Assembly: GCA_965371665.1 (NCBI GenBank)
Contig: CBDUZI010000015.1
Span: 1-39,656, forward strand
DNA: 39,656 bases
Source of the DNA: JAUVAV01 sp965371665
GTDB lineage: Bacteria; Oederibacteriota; JAAXVQ01; JAUVAV01
Direction: 5' to 3'
Made by a program: the position numbers and the translations under genes. The notes beneath the pieces were generated by a model that searched no databases, was not told where the DNA came from, and saw nothing but the letters and a program-made list of their open reading frames with translations. This document shows positions 12,101 through 18,155 of this stretch, one piece after another (the first letter of the stretch is position 1; each line of letters starts with the position of its first letter).

Positions 12101-15100
12101 GTTGAGCTCGTTAAAAAAGTCAGGACGCTTGAGGAGGCTGGGAAAACCACTAAAGAGATAGATGCTGAATTGAACAAAATGATTGAAAACAATCCAAATA
12201 TTCCGAAGGATGCGCATATCCGGATGCTGAGCCGTGAGCTGGCCAAGGCCTTTAATAAGGATTACGGTCATTTTACGGCCAAAGCCGACCAGCTTACATT
12301 CCTGACCCGTGTGCTGGAACTTCATTACCTGAACCTGGAGCTTCACGGCAAGCCGTACAGCGTGGCCCAATCGGTTATGGGCGAGGCCAACTTATTGGGT
12401 ATGGGAGGCGGGAAATCCGCCGGCGTGATCTCGCTGGAGCTGGCGCGTGCCCTTTACAGCCGGGCGCATAACGGCCGGCCGGCGCCGGCTGCCATGTACA
12501 TCACAGCGGTGGAGCCTCTGGTCAGGCAGATTATGGATGAGCCGGCCATGAAAAATATGAATGCTGAAATGATTACCAAGGATAACATGGGACGGATTAT
12601 TGAGCAGGGCCTGAAGCCGGATAAGGTTTACGTGATTTCCAATGAAGGCGTAAAGCTGATGATTTTGGAGATGCGAGGCAAGGGCTATTCCGACGCCCGG
12701 ATCAGGAAGTTTTTCAAGGATGTCGGAACCAAGGCCTGGGATGAATACCATTCCGCTTTTCACACCACAGACACCATCCTGGGATCGGCCGGGGTTTGGG
12801 AATTCCTGCCCCAGGGCACCAAGGCCCAGCTAAGAGCCACGATCGAAATCTTGACCGATAGTTATATCAAGGTCGATAATATTCTGGCCAGGGATATGCA
12901 GATGACCGGCGCGCAGAATAAGATTTTCAGAAATCAAGAAACCAGACATCGCCAGGAAATTCGGGATCAGATGGAATTCAATCTGGATTATAAAATTCAA
13001 GAGGGGTTATACAAAGGCAAAACCCTGGGAAAGGCCATGGAGATGGAGGGCCTGGATGCCAGGAGCAGCGGCAATGCTTACCTTCTGCGTAAAATGTCCC
13101 AGACTATATACAACCAGAACGGACGCGAATTCATGGGCCGTATGGTGGATTTGGAATATCAGGGTCAGAAATGGAGAGCGCCGGAGTATGGCACGGCCGA
13201 GAAGGGTGTGGGCAAGGCCAATACCATCTACGGAGACCATTATCAATCCACCTTCCAGTTGATAGACATAATGATAAAGAGCGCTGAAGGCAGAGGGAAA
13301 ACCGCGCGCGAACTTATGGCCAATGAAGGCTTCATATTAAAAACCGGAGAGGCCCTGGCCCATGTGACTACCAAGCGGGTAACCATGCTGGAAGCCATGG
13401 ACCTGATCGGTTCGAAAAATATTGTGGGCTATTCCGGGACTTTACAGGGACTGAAAGCGGCCATGCGCCAGTCCGGAAAGCGGATAATGGAGGTTACGGC
13501 CGAGGAATATATTACCATGAATCACGTTAAAAGCGGTGAAGTGGCGTTCTCGGTTAAGGTGGGCAATGAAATCATGTTTCTCAGGAAAGGATATGACGGA
13601 AAGGTCAAACTGGAAGTGATGGGCAAGGCTAAATTTGAAGACTTCATGCTGGACCGCGCCGCCAGAAATATGAAAGACGGCAATACTCAGCAGGTATTTG
13701 TGCATGATAATAATTTAATCCTTGTAAGCATGGCTAAGAAAGCCGCCCGGAACGCCGGCACGGAAGTAATCAAGATTTCCATGGAAACGATAGAAACACG
13801 CTTTAGGGAGATGAAAGCGGATACAAGCAAAGGGGGGAAAGCCGAGGCGGTTAAAAATCTAGAGTGGGTAAAAGGAGCGGAGAATAAGGCTGCCATTGAT
13901 ATTGTGGTCAAGGATATGCTTGCCTCCTCCCGCACGGGAAAACCGCAAGTAATTATGATAGACGGAATGAGTCCTGAGAGTTATGCCGTCGCAGTAGCGG
14001 CCATGCAAAAAGTTATTCATAAAATGCCGGAAATTAAGGAGATTCTCAGTAAACCGGAATATTCCAGCGCCTTGAGTCCTGGGTTGAGGAATTCCCTGGA
14101 AACTTTTATGAAAACTTCCCAAAAACGTTCGATCAATGACTGGATGGAACAGAATCCGGCCATGGCTGAGCAACTGGTCAAGCTCAAGGCAATTAAGCAG
14201 GATCTGGGATGGACCCAGCAGCGCTACGTCTTTGCCCCCAATATTGGCGAGGGGCTGAATATTTTCGGCACCGTGCGCGGACTTCCGGGTAAATCCCAGT
14301 TCAAGGCGGCCTTGTACAAGATGGATCTCTCGCCCGGGGATGTATTTAACCAGGCCGTGAAGCGGGGAAATGTTGAGGACATGCGCGTAGATGCTCGCAC
14401 CAGCCTGGACCTGGATTTAAACCGGATCAGCCATATGAAGGGTACGGAAAGAGCAAAATTCGAAAAATTCTTCGAGGAATATAAAAAAGGCGGCCTCGAG
14501 GCAAAGGTGGCACAGGAGCGTTTCTTTGACCTGTTCAAACAAGTTATGAAGGATTATCTCAAGGAAATTGATACTGCCAAAGCCGGCGAAGTGGCCAGGA
14601 CCCAGGCCGGTGATCTGGCAAAGACCGAAACCGTGCGTGTGGAAGAAAGCAGCCCGAAGTATCTTCAGGAACTGGCGCGGACTGCGGCCAAGAACCTGCC
14701 CGGCCGCTTGCGCGAGGTCCGGGGAATCTCTGAACTGGCAGGCGGGAAGAATGCGCCTGCCTCGGTCTTCGGGAAAAACCCGGAGATTAAGGGCGGCATG
14801 AGTGTGCCGGGATGGAAAATACCCATCTTAGCTAATTATCAGAATTATAAGGCAAACCTGGAGAGCGCCATGCAGGTTGACGCGTATAAAATCAACCTGA
14901 TCCGCGCTTACAACGAGGATTGGCAGGGAATTGCCAAGTATATTGAAAATAAAGCCGCTGCTGAATCCTCGGGCACAATGGATACAACCTGGTTCGAGAA
15001 TACGCTGGCAGAGAAACATGTTGTGGCTGAGGCCCGGAAAACTATGTGGATTAACGATCATATACAGATGATCGCGGACATCCAGAGATATTATGAAACC

Positions 15101-17824
15101 TACGGCCTCCAGTGGGTAGAGCCGGCCATGGCTGAGAAATTCGGCGCGGACTGGCATTTCTATGAAAACCTGGGACAACAGGCGGAATCCGCTTTTGGCG
15201 GGTTACGCATGCCTTTTTCGATCTGGCTCCAATCAACCCGGGCCAATACGCAGCATCGCAAAACGTCGCAGGCCATAGCTGAGTTGGAGGCGTTTATACA
15301 GAAGAAGGCAATAACCGGGGAGGTGTCAAAAGCAGTGTCAGAAGCAGCAGTAGCCGCAGCAGTAGCCGCAGCAGGAGCGGCTGCAACTGCGCACGAGGCA
15401 GAGGCCGCCGGCGCAGAGGTGGCAGAGGCAGAGGTTGCAACCTTCCAGGGAAAGAGCATGACCCTGGTGCAGGCCCAAAACTATCTTAACAACATGAAAA
15501 CCGAGGCCGACGATCTCAAGGCGCGCTATGGAATAGAGCCGCGGCTGCGGGATAGTTTCTACCTGGCTCTAGGTAATGGCCTGGCCGGATTAAAACCGTT
15601 GACCCAGGCTTTGAGGCATTTGTCTATGCGAGATGTATTTACAGCGCTGCGTAATCCAACGGCTGCTATGTCAATGCTGGCGCAAAATTTCAGGCAAGGA
15701 TCAATAGGGCAGTGGGCCGGAAGGAACCAGGCCGCCCTGGGCACAGGTCTGATCGTAGCGTCCGGCATACTTTCGCTGGGGGGCATACTTAGCGGTTATC
15801 TCATACTTACAGCGCTGGGCCTGGCCGGCCTCGCAATCGCTCCCAGTGATTCACCGTCCCGGCTGACACAATCTTTCAGCGCGCGGTTTCTGAAGCAGGG
15901 AGTGGACAAGAATCCAGTAATGCTGTGGGGTCGGATAAAACCGATAATTAACGCGCATCCCGCAATTGTTGCAGTGGCAGTAATAATGACTGCCATACTG
16001 ACGATCGGCAGTGTTGGTTTGGCATCAGGAGCCATAGCCCTGTCTTTCGGGATGGTCTTGGTAGTACCTGCGAATATTATATCTGGGAAGGGAGAAACGA
16101 CTGAGGCAAAGCCGGTTAAGGCTGATACGCGTCTCGAAGCGGGAGAAAAGCCGTGGCATTTGGGAACCAGCCTGGTACAGGCCTGGAAGACCGAGATGGG
16201 TCAGAGCCGTGACGGGACAGCGGCATATAAAGCATTGGGCGGTATCTTGAGTTCGCTGGGCGTAAAGATTAACGCGGCCGAAAACGCGAAAACCTACGGC
16301 TACATGCACATGCTGGCCGCCTTGTTCGACCTGGTGCCGGCATTTGAAGTGTCCGCGGATTCCACGGTTATGCCGGGCATCTGGCAGAGAATGAGCGCCC
16401 AGGGGATTAAGGCCCGGCAGAAAGGGCTCGGTGCGGTTAATATCGCCGCGCCGGCCGAAGGCGCGGATCAGGCCGGAGTGCTCAAGGTGGATGAAACCGC
16501 GCTGGCCTTCTTTGAGCGGCGTTTCTCCGAGGTGCTGCTCAACGGTGCGATCCAGGCGGCGGAGAGAGTTATACTCACCGAGCCGGAACAAAAATCCCTG
16601 AACAGTGTATTATCGCAAAGCTGGGAATTCATGGGTGATTCTCACCGCGTGACGGAATTCATCAAGCTGTATATTACCAACGGAGAGGATCTGCAAAACA
16701 TGGTTCAGGGAAATGTCGAGCTGAGGATGGCCTATGACTTTGTCGCGAAAAAATTCGGGGGATATGAATTTAAAGAAAGCGATTTGATCGAGCTTAACCA
16801 GGCCGCGCTTGAGATAGAGAATGAAGCCTATCCGCGCATGCAGGTCAAGGCCGGGGAAGTAGAGAAAGCTTCCGGCCGCGTCCGTCCGGCCAGGGAGGCT
16901 GAGTTCGAGCAGGCCTTTGGAATCTCTTACGCGGCTTATCAGGAAATGATCACTCCGCCCATGGTTCAGCGGATCATGCAGTACGTTTTCAGCGTGGAGG
17001 ATTTGGGCCGGAATAATCAACCCACGGCCAATGTCAGGACCGCGGGCCAGCAAATGCTGGGCGCCGGCGCTGTCGTGACCATAATCGGCGTAGTGATTCT
17101 GGGAACCGCCTCCGGAGTTCTGCCCGTGGCCTTGGGATTGGCGGCCCTGGGCGCGGGAGCGGCCTTGGCTATGGAAGGCGCCCTGGTCTGGAACCAGTCC
17201 GGGAAGATCGCCTTTAATCTGAATCCCGCTGATGCCGTGGCTGAGCAATTGCAGGCCGCCGGTTTCGCGTCAACTGATCCGGAGAGGGCGCAGGCCGCCG
17301 GCGTGATTTTGAATTTAATGCCGGCGGGTAATGATGCGCAAATAGAGCAAAACCTGGAAAGCTTTACCCGGCAATTCGGCATGTCCTACCAGACTTATCA
17401 GAAAATCACTTTGCCGGCGCTTATGCAAAATCCCGGGTTTATTAAGGCCGTAGAAAATCTGGGGATTAAGGGAACGCGGCAGGTGGTTTCAGAGACTATG
17501 CAAAACCGGGCTATCCGGTTTGCTTTGGAACACCTGGTAACTGTCGTGGATTCCGATGCGCCCAAGGCCGTCAAGATAGAATTAACCGCGGATGTTGTCC
17601 GGGTGTTGGGCATGTTGGAGTTCCATGTCAACATGCAATATGATAAGCACGCCGATGCCTTGAAAGTGCAGCTGACGCCGGAAACTACTCCCAGGACCCT
17701 GACTTATGACAGTAAGATCGTCCGTATCATCGAGAACCTAAAAGGCATGGGCATATCAATCAATCTGAAGTTAGCGCCTATCAAGAAGCCGATGAAAATC
17801 AATTTGCCCGGCGGCGCGGTCTGA
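2..17824 (+). CDS. Giant multidomain membrane protein with embedded SecA/DEAD-like ATPase (5' partial)
   Basis: The frame is open from base 2 to the TGA at 17822-17824, about 5,940 residues. The TTG at 254 is only the first possible start codon in the window, and 84 further sense codons precede it, so the true start lies off the left edge. Order by nucleotide: Asn-rich tetrapeptide repeats (2-190), a low-complexity Ser/Pro/Gln segment (190-900), beta-rich sequence with a tandem ~500-residue duplication (2625-5648), a hydrophobic cluster (about 6700-7320), long Ala/Lys/Glu/Gln-rich helical and probably coiled-coil sequence (about 7400-12200), an SF2/SecA-like ATPase (about 12250-14600), an Ala-rich stretch (15330-15440), and hydrophobic segments (15737-16065 and 17054-17173). 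I recognise no named family for the whole protein. Giant genes are known in Omnitrophota, which fits. A surface or envelope machine is inferred. There is no internal stop or frame break, so it reads as an intact gene. Confidence 0.9.
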   Translation, partial: GINIYTNPFIDNFANSYIDSQTNNDTNSGGSSGINIYTNPFIDNFANSYINSQINRDTSGSTTFAPQPVLVAVIPASPISQSNDLLVLPSPYKPIADFAKSTGTNVSSPSPIITIYPSLSAALSATLSVANQPKPANTLQSPLLDAASIPNQVLPGNQSQQNQTVADQPKAGQTGVNSSREGSTTGFFSKLANVAVDVVSFVTAPIVSQVVQVYDGIKNSDNPTVQNLEQGVQQITKQITQPITQQNLVQGVQQITKQITQPITQLGGQILDMLQGDELKPSEGSSTPMVTTSPVGAQTVQPVVPDADVQKANDALANSPVQPQGELAGILAQGQGTEQAAKTAQNWIDNVPAEQVTMEDVGAALMINQLMGAQVVDPTRLVNSVADQVNQLARGADWKMNVDTDQPGQINDALGLIGTVTKNDNGYTLTHSANTGNGILEVKINFAFKPKAEPLQISSITTATNNGQQTEQMFNMNNGQLELAASRMPVTINTADGEIISHNLLVDLGTQKTFYQEENQIYTIDVNLETGQGVIASIEGSDTRQVVNVIPSAEASFRFEGNQAVDFNGNQLITVELTPGMLQNSGLNQDQINQVKGQSAIQTQDGTLYIGNQKNFESGNYQVIGQNQFEGISDIGYTANYAAGQLNHVVLDNRKEIRDINTVIDGQATGFNVLAAREDGSGKAVSNYREGTLQGTEVTLNNFKNTDGRSVVLQYDRHGDITDKSLAQLSAGGQDFTFETTANKGFKLVPKNENQAAEVYTASGGRILPGGESGGGGSTESGVIEFNVEQNINMNIAKYADETGVAVNLEEVSKHQVTVNVAPGSGLSKADTQSSLVGQVEIYSTDAWGAGASDWARIETQGTQQGLVSGQYVEDNFFSQLESQSGSVQGVNNIVEQHLTNENGLYTADGNGGLKFTGVVDGTEIDMTAGMTLNHFVEMTTCVVPEDMIIAEKIGISHEAATAGRNQESYFTGQGVTGEKYADNGMVTIHRGVDKTGEVNYGLDGTYTGEAGGIARFYAAVDEVNCKLNIARVSGDGEALTAMGAPEPMIKAAENPASTITKFGEVEIESESFVRDSGITIFVSTESGKDGEYSFRVAGDACEEEMGFIAEWKPGSSSSEKSYFDISEVELSLELMNKNNEESKLNLPETVINSANNGETYIGGMEASETKLGNFVLAGNQYGQEAATRINNADYVNDAGKVKIFLGKNDGGTTTFSLGGVGKTFEGDLNIISMLNTKTDKMEIAHVHGDTDAMRSFGLPSLLVDKIEAGNVWVGDAKKENVEFVHGNGVATIDITRETGTGNSRFMIQGNKEIEIQGSQGSGVIFAEIKADYMGFTTKPDSQKAFGKEGVINGEARLMTEALGNPQALLLIGDEGFMWDMGFYNFFSQLESQSGSVQGVNNIVEQHLTNENGLYTADGNGGLKFTGVVDGTEIDMTAGMTLNHFVEMTTCVVPEDMIIAEKIGISHEAATAGRNQESYFTGQGVTGEKYADNGMVTIHRGVDKTGEVNYGLDGTYTGEAGGIARFYAAVDEVNGVLNIARVSGDTKAAIEMGAPVEMVAAAALPGTQTLFDNVIIEDAGYINDNIISFSVATAPNHNGEYGFFVSGGGCNEQMEFTAAWTNSRFEIIEADVMLGLINDPDSGLNLPETVINSANNGETYIGGMEASETKLGNFVLAGNQYGQEAATRINNADYVNDAGKVKIFLGKNDGGTTTFSLGGVGKTFEGDLNIISMLNTKTDKMEIAHVHGDTDAMRSFGLPSLLVDKIEKGNAWVGDVEKENVEFVHGNGVATIDITRETGTGNTRFMIQGNKEIEIEGNKDSGVIFAEIKAEYMGFSENADIQKNIGKEGVINGEFQILTEALGNPQAVTLKGHETFLLGMGVSSEEIKELPKTFEGNEVVFDKQGEYEVRVSENSCDGKAVFNPRGVIVTDEGNIMVMAGMSEDEMKVQGGSGSKAAFQEAGIGEDVLNYLAVGEGRTFTTSGGEKLDIKYESNGMINMQFTEEGNKLTGVVETRNGESLQVATGIKTKEVLRKPGVLDVVLPVVGVYSILKHGLTEQKAIGLKVDSLSGTDAALKDAGITVQSEHEFYYTQNGERIKYSNNGIYTIVPGDGQELLAGTVSMFLEGKQTEVSVLTGVTGIKMAFADGKIIGQTDEGTLTLGVICSKAGNKISVRNTQTNTYRLYNSAGVEKTDFLTRTHNAQNEAWIGVSNAWESGQKHGTEFWTNVHAGKGRAALDSFYGVVSCSFATIGNAAMGGIMWTLAPEIAALDFMADNVFREAPAWVAGTGVYDKIAGIGAGIGRMVGQEEAGKAFAAMTNKFIEKSVTVFSASAYFASKLVSQNLILIAVISASLVCPAVGMGFLGVMAMAEMTKGIIGGMAATFTNFFVHPFKEFFHGTSLLWNNSWSMENAFNVADNALILTAGALGIFFALMMAGHGYRMVKPTLQAVGVPVLAKIVDIGAKRSSVKPELSRVMDILLSEKPIMQKLGELRKLPETKGRDAEGVTSAKEITLDLGNGKTIKYELGAEGGKSKIKVKAAKNGDMTFKLEGKDPITLKKGDVAALTEGKNFLEVKTSNGEVVRLGTSEALKGELKTTGETAKAPKDLQPFENSVTNAIEAVKSASTNGQRLVAGHKLNTALGKTAEGLKTKSAEVQAKSIMRFAEKGDAVGAKLLTKLMGKNSAAESAKLLDLLESSAKGKEVSPGAHSINMAGVKTQGVLGEAGRMLGENKGMARARLENNLISETMAESMFKTEARPGKGSGVADIGAKTGQKSLGQKNIDSLVNEIGKSPDAIGNLIKALEGTKSERAVETILQKAAEMESAGMKQSGRVSQAVQAGRRTLSLKQDSRLMRNIMEAVRKDSDVAKQIADLAAKDGKVLESVARQMEKSSEAGEAMVKAWAESGTAMEGVVKSAMTGSASPKTSATVLKGLSSLPKAREVFGETVAKMSKNEAETVVKKLETTFKDSPGESLKLLDSVAKRAERNAESAAEAVKKTQERASKDSLGESLKLQESAKGIKDLTTKTSENIAKNMEASYRQMSSSQKNSLADAINTIRTESIQALKSEAAGKKAESYAGEKGQPADAMRSKSESQGPEAVKDLETAKNLETGKIPEATSNIVQSLKDVVQGAEKTSPTRALRNAREALPEAMRSIRQPGLKGRIQDLRGKNNKAGDNVARATERFVDSKEISALRDGGGEVSAGGTGGTGGKANKGKATPEGKANPALTSIGDNIADFASYVKTHPVDFTQNVFAYLSGMKFMQMGMQKLGKSIQAGEAEAYNNLKGRKLLKADSKNQFKLTASEARIERMLKLEGISKNRQMNRLIKEMENKAKLQAQQEQINQQLGDKRVIAGEMVKSMPSLEMARQYVESSGGYGQDILKAESAGKAFTKAEAKLNNARNRKAPELEIQTLENQVSRAAENVIRTNEAVGRAVEALQNPRGPHAVTSKAMFEKFKTSAAKGLVKNEGKRQTTKSELATSTETKANKDAMQKLEEVKSTRQKGQELVEIFEKDITNARANLKQAKSDVGAAKDRLSKEPANQAEAAYKEFQQASSAVIKQAKHDLRVGQRKSNLLKKELTQAESEISRLNKILEPLEAQRTEMLKLETQEQNMLSEVDLFGQHKAVAEKLGNAPGTETLRAKLIERAPIKSQADYINTLSVNKAADIVSRMSPEAQRQVTSRMPVEMAMKMAEGCLARAAEAKGRVSAAADAEVKAKANAEAAAEQTMAENILAGRTASELLGSRPGEGLLKNKAYAKLAKNSAHSSLRMAGELSMRKMADGAYAKALQEFKQFLDISKDISFKEALKEFNARNVESGKPFLDAKKLTDRNSIDRHITAKEWQAQQKLLDAESRAQSLETEIAKARASGNEAQAARLSEQYAKEIQTINKLVESQGLSKEYRSMVSAERAAYTDKIIKNLEKNNVDGEVLNNVRDLIQLDAKIEKLMEGQESSGVWAKVKRWGTKDAAVKAKITRLAKERAGFIEKLQEAKVLDKILEAEGIKHTMVPEDSIRRIKIGEEGKSSPSLIGDAMVELVKKVRTLEEAGKTTKEIDAELNKMIENNPNIPKDAHIRMLSRELAKAFNKDYGHFTAKADQLTFLTRVLELHYLNLELHGKPYSVAQSVMGEANLLGMGGGKSAGVISLELARALYSRAHNGRPAPAAMYITAVEPLVRQIMDEPAMKNMNAEMITKDNMGRIIEQGLKPDKVYVISNEGVKLMILEMRGKGYSDARIRKFFKDVGTKAWDEYHSAFHTTDTILGSAGVWEFLPQGTKAQLRATIEILTDSYIKVDNILARDMQMTGAQNKIFRNQETRHRQEIRDQMEFNLDYKIQEGLYKGKTLGKAMEMEGLDARSSGNAYLLRKMSQTIYNQNGREFMGRMVDLEYQGQKWRAPEYGTAEKGVGKANTIYGDHYQSTFQLIDIMIKSAEGRGKTARELMANEGFILKTGEALAHVTTKRVTMLEAMDLIGSKNIVGYSGTLQGLKAAMRQSGKRIMEVTAEEYITMNHVKSGEVAFSVKVGNEIMFLRKGYDGKVKLEVMGKAKFEDFMLDRAARNMKDGNTQQVFVHDNNLILVSMAKKAARNAGTEVIKISMETIETRFREMKADTSKGGKAEAVKNLEWVKGAENKAAIDIVVKDMLASSRTGKPQVIMIDGMSPESYAVAVAAMQKVIHKMPEIKEILSKPEYSSALSPGLRNSLETFMKTSQKRSINDWMEQNPAMAEQLVKLKAIKQDLGWTQQRYVFAPNIGEGLNIFGTVRGLPGKSQFKAALYKMDLSPGDVFNQAVKRGNVEDMRVDARTSLDLDLNRISHMKGTERAKFEKFFEEYKKGGLEAKVAQERFFDLFKQVMKDYLKEIDTAKAGEVARTQAGDLAKTETVRVEESSPKYLQELARTAAKNLPGRLREVRGISELAGGKNAPASVFGKNPEIKGGMSVPGWKIPILANYQNYKANLESAMQVDAYKINLIRAYNEDWQGIAKYIENKAAAESSGTMDTTWFENTLAEKHVVAEARKTMWINDHIQMIADIQRYYETYGLQWVEPAMAEKFGADWHFYENLGQQAESAFGGLRMPFSIWLQSTRANTQHRKTSQAIAELEAFIQKKAITGEVSKAVSEAAVAAAVAAAGAAATAHEAEAAGAEVAEAEVATFQGKSMTLVQAQNYLNNMKTEADDLKARYGIEPRLRDSFYLALGNGLAGLKPLTQALRHLSMRDVFTALRNPTAAMSMLAQNFRQGSIGQWAGRNQAALGTGLIVASGILSLGGILSGYLILTALGLAGLAIAPSDSPSRLTQSFSARFLKQGVDKNPVMLWGRIKPIINAHPAIVAVAVIMTAILTIGSVGLASGAIALSFGMVLVVPANIISGKGETTEAKPVKADTRLEAGEKPWHLGTSLVQAWKTEMGQSRDGTAAYKALGGILSSLGVKINAAENAKTYGYMHMLAALFDLVPAFEVSADSTVMPGIWQRMSAQGIKARQKGLGAVNIAAPAEGADQAGVLKVDETALAFFERRFSEVLLNGAIQAAERVILTEPEQKSLNSVLSQSWEFMGDSHRVTEFIKLYITNGEDLQNMVQGNVELRMAYDFVAKKFGGYEFKESDLIELNQAALEIENEAYPRMQVKAGEVEKASGRVRPAREAEFEQAFGISYAAYQEMITPPMVQRIMQYVFSVEDLGRNNQPTANVRTAGQQMLGAGAVVTIIGVVILGTASGVLPVALGLAALGAGAALAMEGALVWNQSGKIAFNLNPADAVAEQLQAAGFASTDPERAQAAGVILNLMPAGNDAQIEQNLESFTRQFGMSYQTYQKITLPALMQNPGFIKAVENLGIKGTRQVVSETMQNRAIRFALEHLVTVVDSDAPKAVKIELTADVVRVLGMLEFHVNMQYDKHADALKVQLTPETTPRTLTYDSKIVRIIENLKGMGISINLKLAPIKKPMKINLPGGAV
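356..391 (+). repeat. 12-bp coding repeat, three copies (L-S-A-x)
   Basis: Three consecutive 12-base units starting ctcagcg encode LSAA, LSAT and LSVA inside the giant gene. It is another four-residue periodicity just downstream of the Asn-rich array. Confidence 0.6.
677..796 (+). repeat. Two tandem 60-bp coding repeats (20 residues each)
   Basis: Units 677-736 and 737-796 differ at only a few bases. Both encode a Gln-rich segment starting QNL and containing QQITKQITQPITQ. The polar, Gln/Thr/Ile-rich composition suggests an amphipathic linker in the giant protein. Confidence 0.85.
2625..4151 (+). repeat. Tandem duplication unit 1 (about 509 residues) in the giant gene
   Basis: This unit runs from the FFSQLESQ motif to the MGF motif before the next copy. 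Bases 2625-3076 (452 bp) are identical to 4152-4603. The segment 3077-3434 is strongly diverged from its partner. Bases 3435-3805 match 4932-5302 with one mismatch noticed, and 3806-4151 are clearly related but only around 80% identical by eye. The content is beta-rich, with frequent G, N, D, T and V. A single Cys lies at 3305-3307 in a GEYxFxV...C context. Confidence 0.9.
4152..5648 (+). repeat. Tandem duplication unit 2 (about 499 residues) in the giant gene
   Basis: This is the second copy of the unit beginning at 2625, 30 bp shorter. The shortening falls in the diverged middle part: the offset to copy 1 changes from 1527 to 1497 bp. A divergent fragment of a third copy follows. It carries the GEYEVRV...C motif, with its Cys codon at 5747-5749, before the sequence changes character. 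Confidence 0.9.
6700..7320 (+). other. First membrane-segment cluster of the giant protein
   Basis: Hydrophobic stretches at about 6715-6805 (FYGVVSCSFATIGNAAMGG...), 6975-7110 (with NLILIAVISASLVCPAVG) and 7255-7320 (ALILTAGALGIFFALMMAG) are long enough for several transmembrane helices. They separate the beta-rich N-terminal part from the helical part. Topology is inferred, not shown. Confidence 0.7.
7500..12200 (+). other. Long Ala/Lys/Glu/Gln-rich helical, probably coiled-coil, region of the giant protein
   Basis: About 1,550 residues are dominated by A, K, E, Q, L, R and S, with heptad-like spacing, especially at 9960-10860 and 11100-12100. A Gly/Lys-rich flexible linker at about 9585-9680 (GGTGGTGG) interrupts it. 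No enzymatic motif was recognised in this part. The composition also produces long spurious open frames on the opposite strand. Confidence 0.65.
12250..14600 (+). other. SecA/DEAD-like SF2 ATPase domain inside the giant protein
   Basis: Several motifs follow in helicase order. KPYSVAQ precedes the Walker A-like GMGGGKS at 12398-12418, resembling the RPxDVQ...TGEGKT arrangement of SecA. WDEYHS at 12737-12754 resembles the DEVDS Walker B of SecA. GYSGTL at 13427-13444 fits motif III (SecA: GMTGTA). A hydrophobic VFVHDNN...LVSMAKKA segment at about 13690-13740 begins a second RecA-like lobe. IGEGLNIFG at about 14243-14269 resembles motif V (AGRGTDI). Assignment to SF2 is by motif order. SecA is the closest family I can name, but the Walker A has G-G-K-S in place of G-E-G-K-T, so it is a divergent relative and not the housekeeping SecA. 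Confidence 0.65.
15737..17173 (+). other. Second set of membrane segments of the giant protein
   Basis: Hydrophobic, Gly/Ala/Ile/Leu-rich stretches occur at 15737-15841 (TGLIVASGILSLGGILSGY...), 15961-16065 (IVAVAVIMTAILTIGSVG...) and 17054-17173 (VVTIIGVVILGTASGV...). Each could hold one or two helices. Together with the cluster at 6700-7320 they bracket the coiled-coil and ATPase region. Confidence 0.7.
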
Positions 17825-17835
17825 TCTTTTCAAAC

Positions 17836-17886
17836 AAAAAAGCCCGGTTCCTGAAATAATGAAATAACAGGAGCCGGGCTTTTTTA
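17836..17886 (+). terminator. Intrinsic terminator of the giant gene
   Basis: A 13-bp stem (17841-17853 with 17868-17880, one G-U pair) with a 14-nt AT-rich loop is followed by a T run from 17880. It starts 16 bp after the giant gene's stop codon and is A-flanked on the other side, so it could work in both directions. Confidence 0.92.
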
Positions 17887-18020
17887 TTTTCATTGAGTTC
17901 CCCCTTTGGAAAAGAGGGATAGGGGGATTTTACAAATAATAAAAACGGCCTAAAAACAAAGCGCACCATAAAACCCCTTATTTAAAACACAATAAAAAAG
18001 AGAGTTTTAAAACAATACGC

Positions 18021-18049
18021 TTGCCTTGTTTGCTGTTTTGTGATATACT
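18021..18049 (+). promoter_or_regulatory. Candidate sigma70-type promoter for the 18370 gene
   Basis: TTGCCT (18021-18026), 17-bp spacer, TATACT (18044-18049), preceded by a TGn extended -10. It lies about 320 bp upstream of the start codon. The leader in between is almost entirely inverted-repeat element DNA. Confidence 0.55.
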
Positions 18050-18063
18050 AAAATTTATATATT

Positions 18064-18155
18064 AGGAGACTGTCGGACTTAAGTACAAAATCGAATTTTG
18101 AGCACTCTTCCCCCTTTGAAAAAGGGGGAGAATGACTAAAGCCCGACAGACTCCT
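18064..18155. repeat. MITE-like element, family 1, copy 1 (92 bp)
   Basis: Terminal inverted repeats of about 17 bp (AGGAG-A/T-CTGTCGG-A/G-CTT) lie at 18064-18080 and 18139-18155. A C5T3...A4G5 hairpin is in the middle. There is no coding capacity. The same ends are seen at 29169-29288, and the left half at 39604-39656. Confidence 0.85.

Noticed and set aside
12250..14600. Housekeeping SecA
   Set aside because: The Walker A differs (GMGGGKS), the usual C-terminal zinc finger is absent and the domain is fused inside a giant protein, so only a SecA-like relative is claimed.
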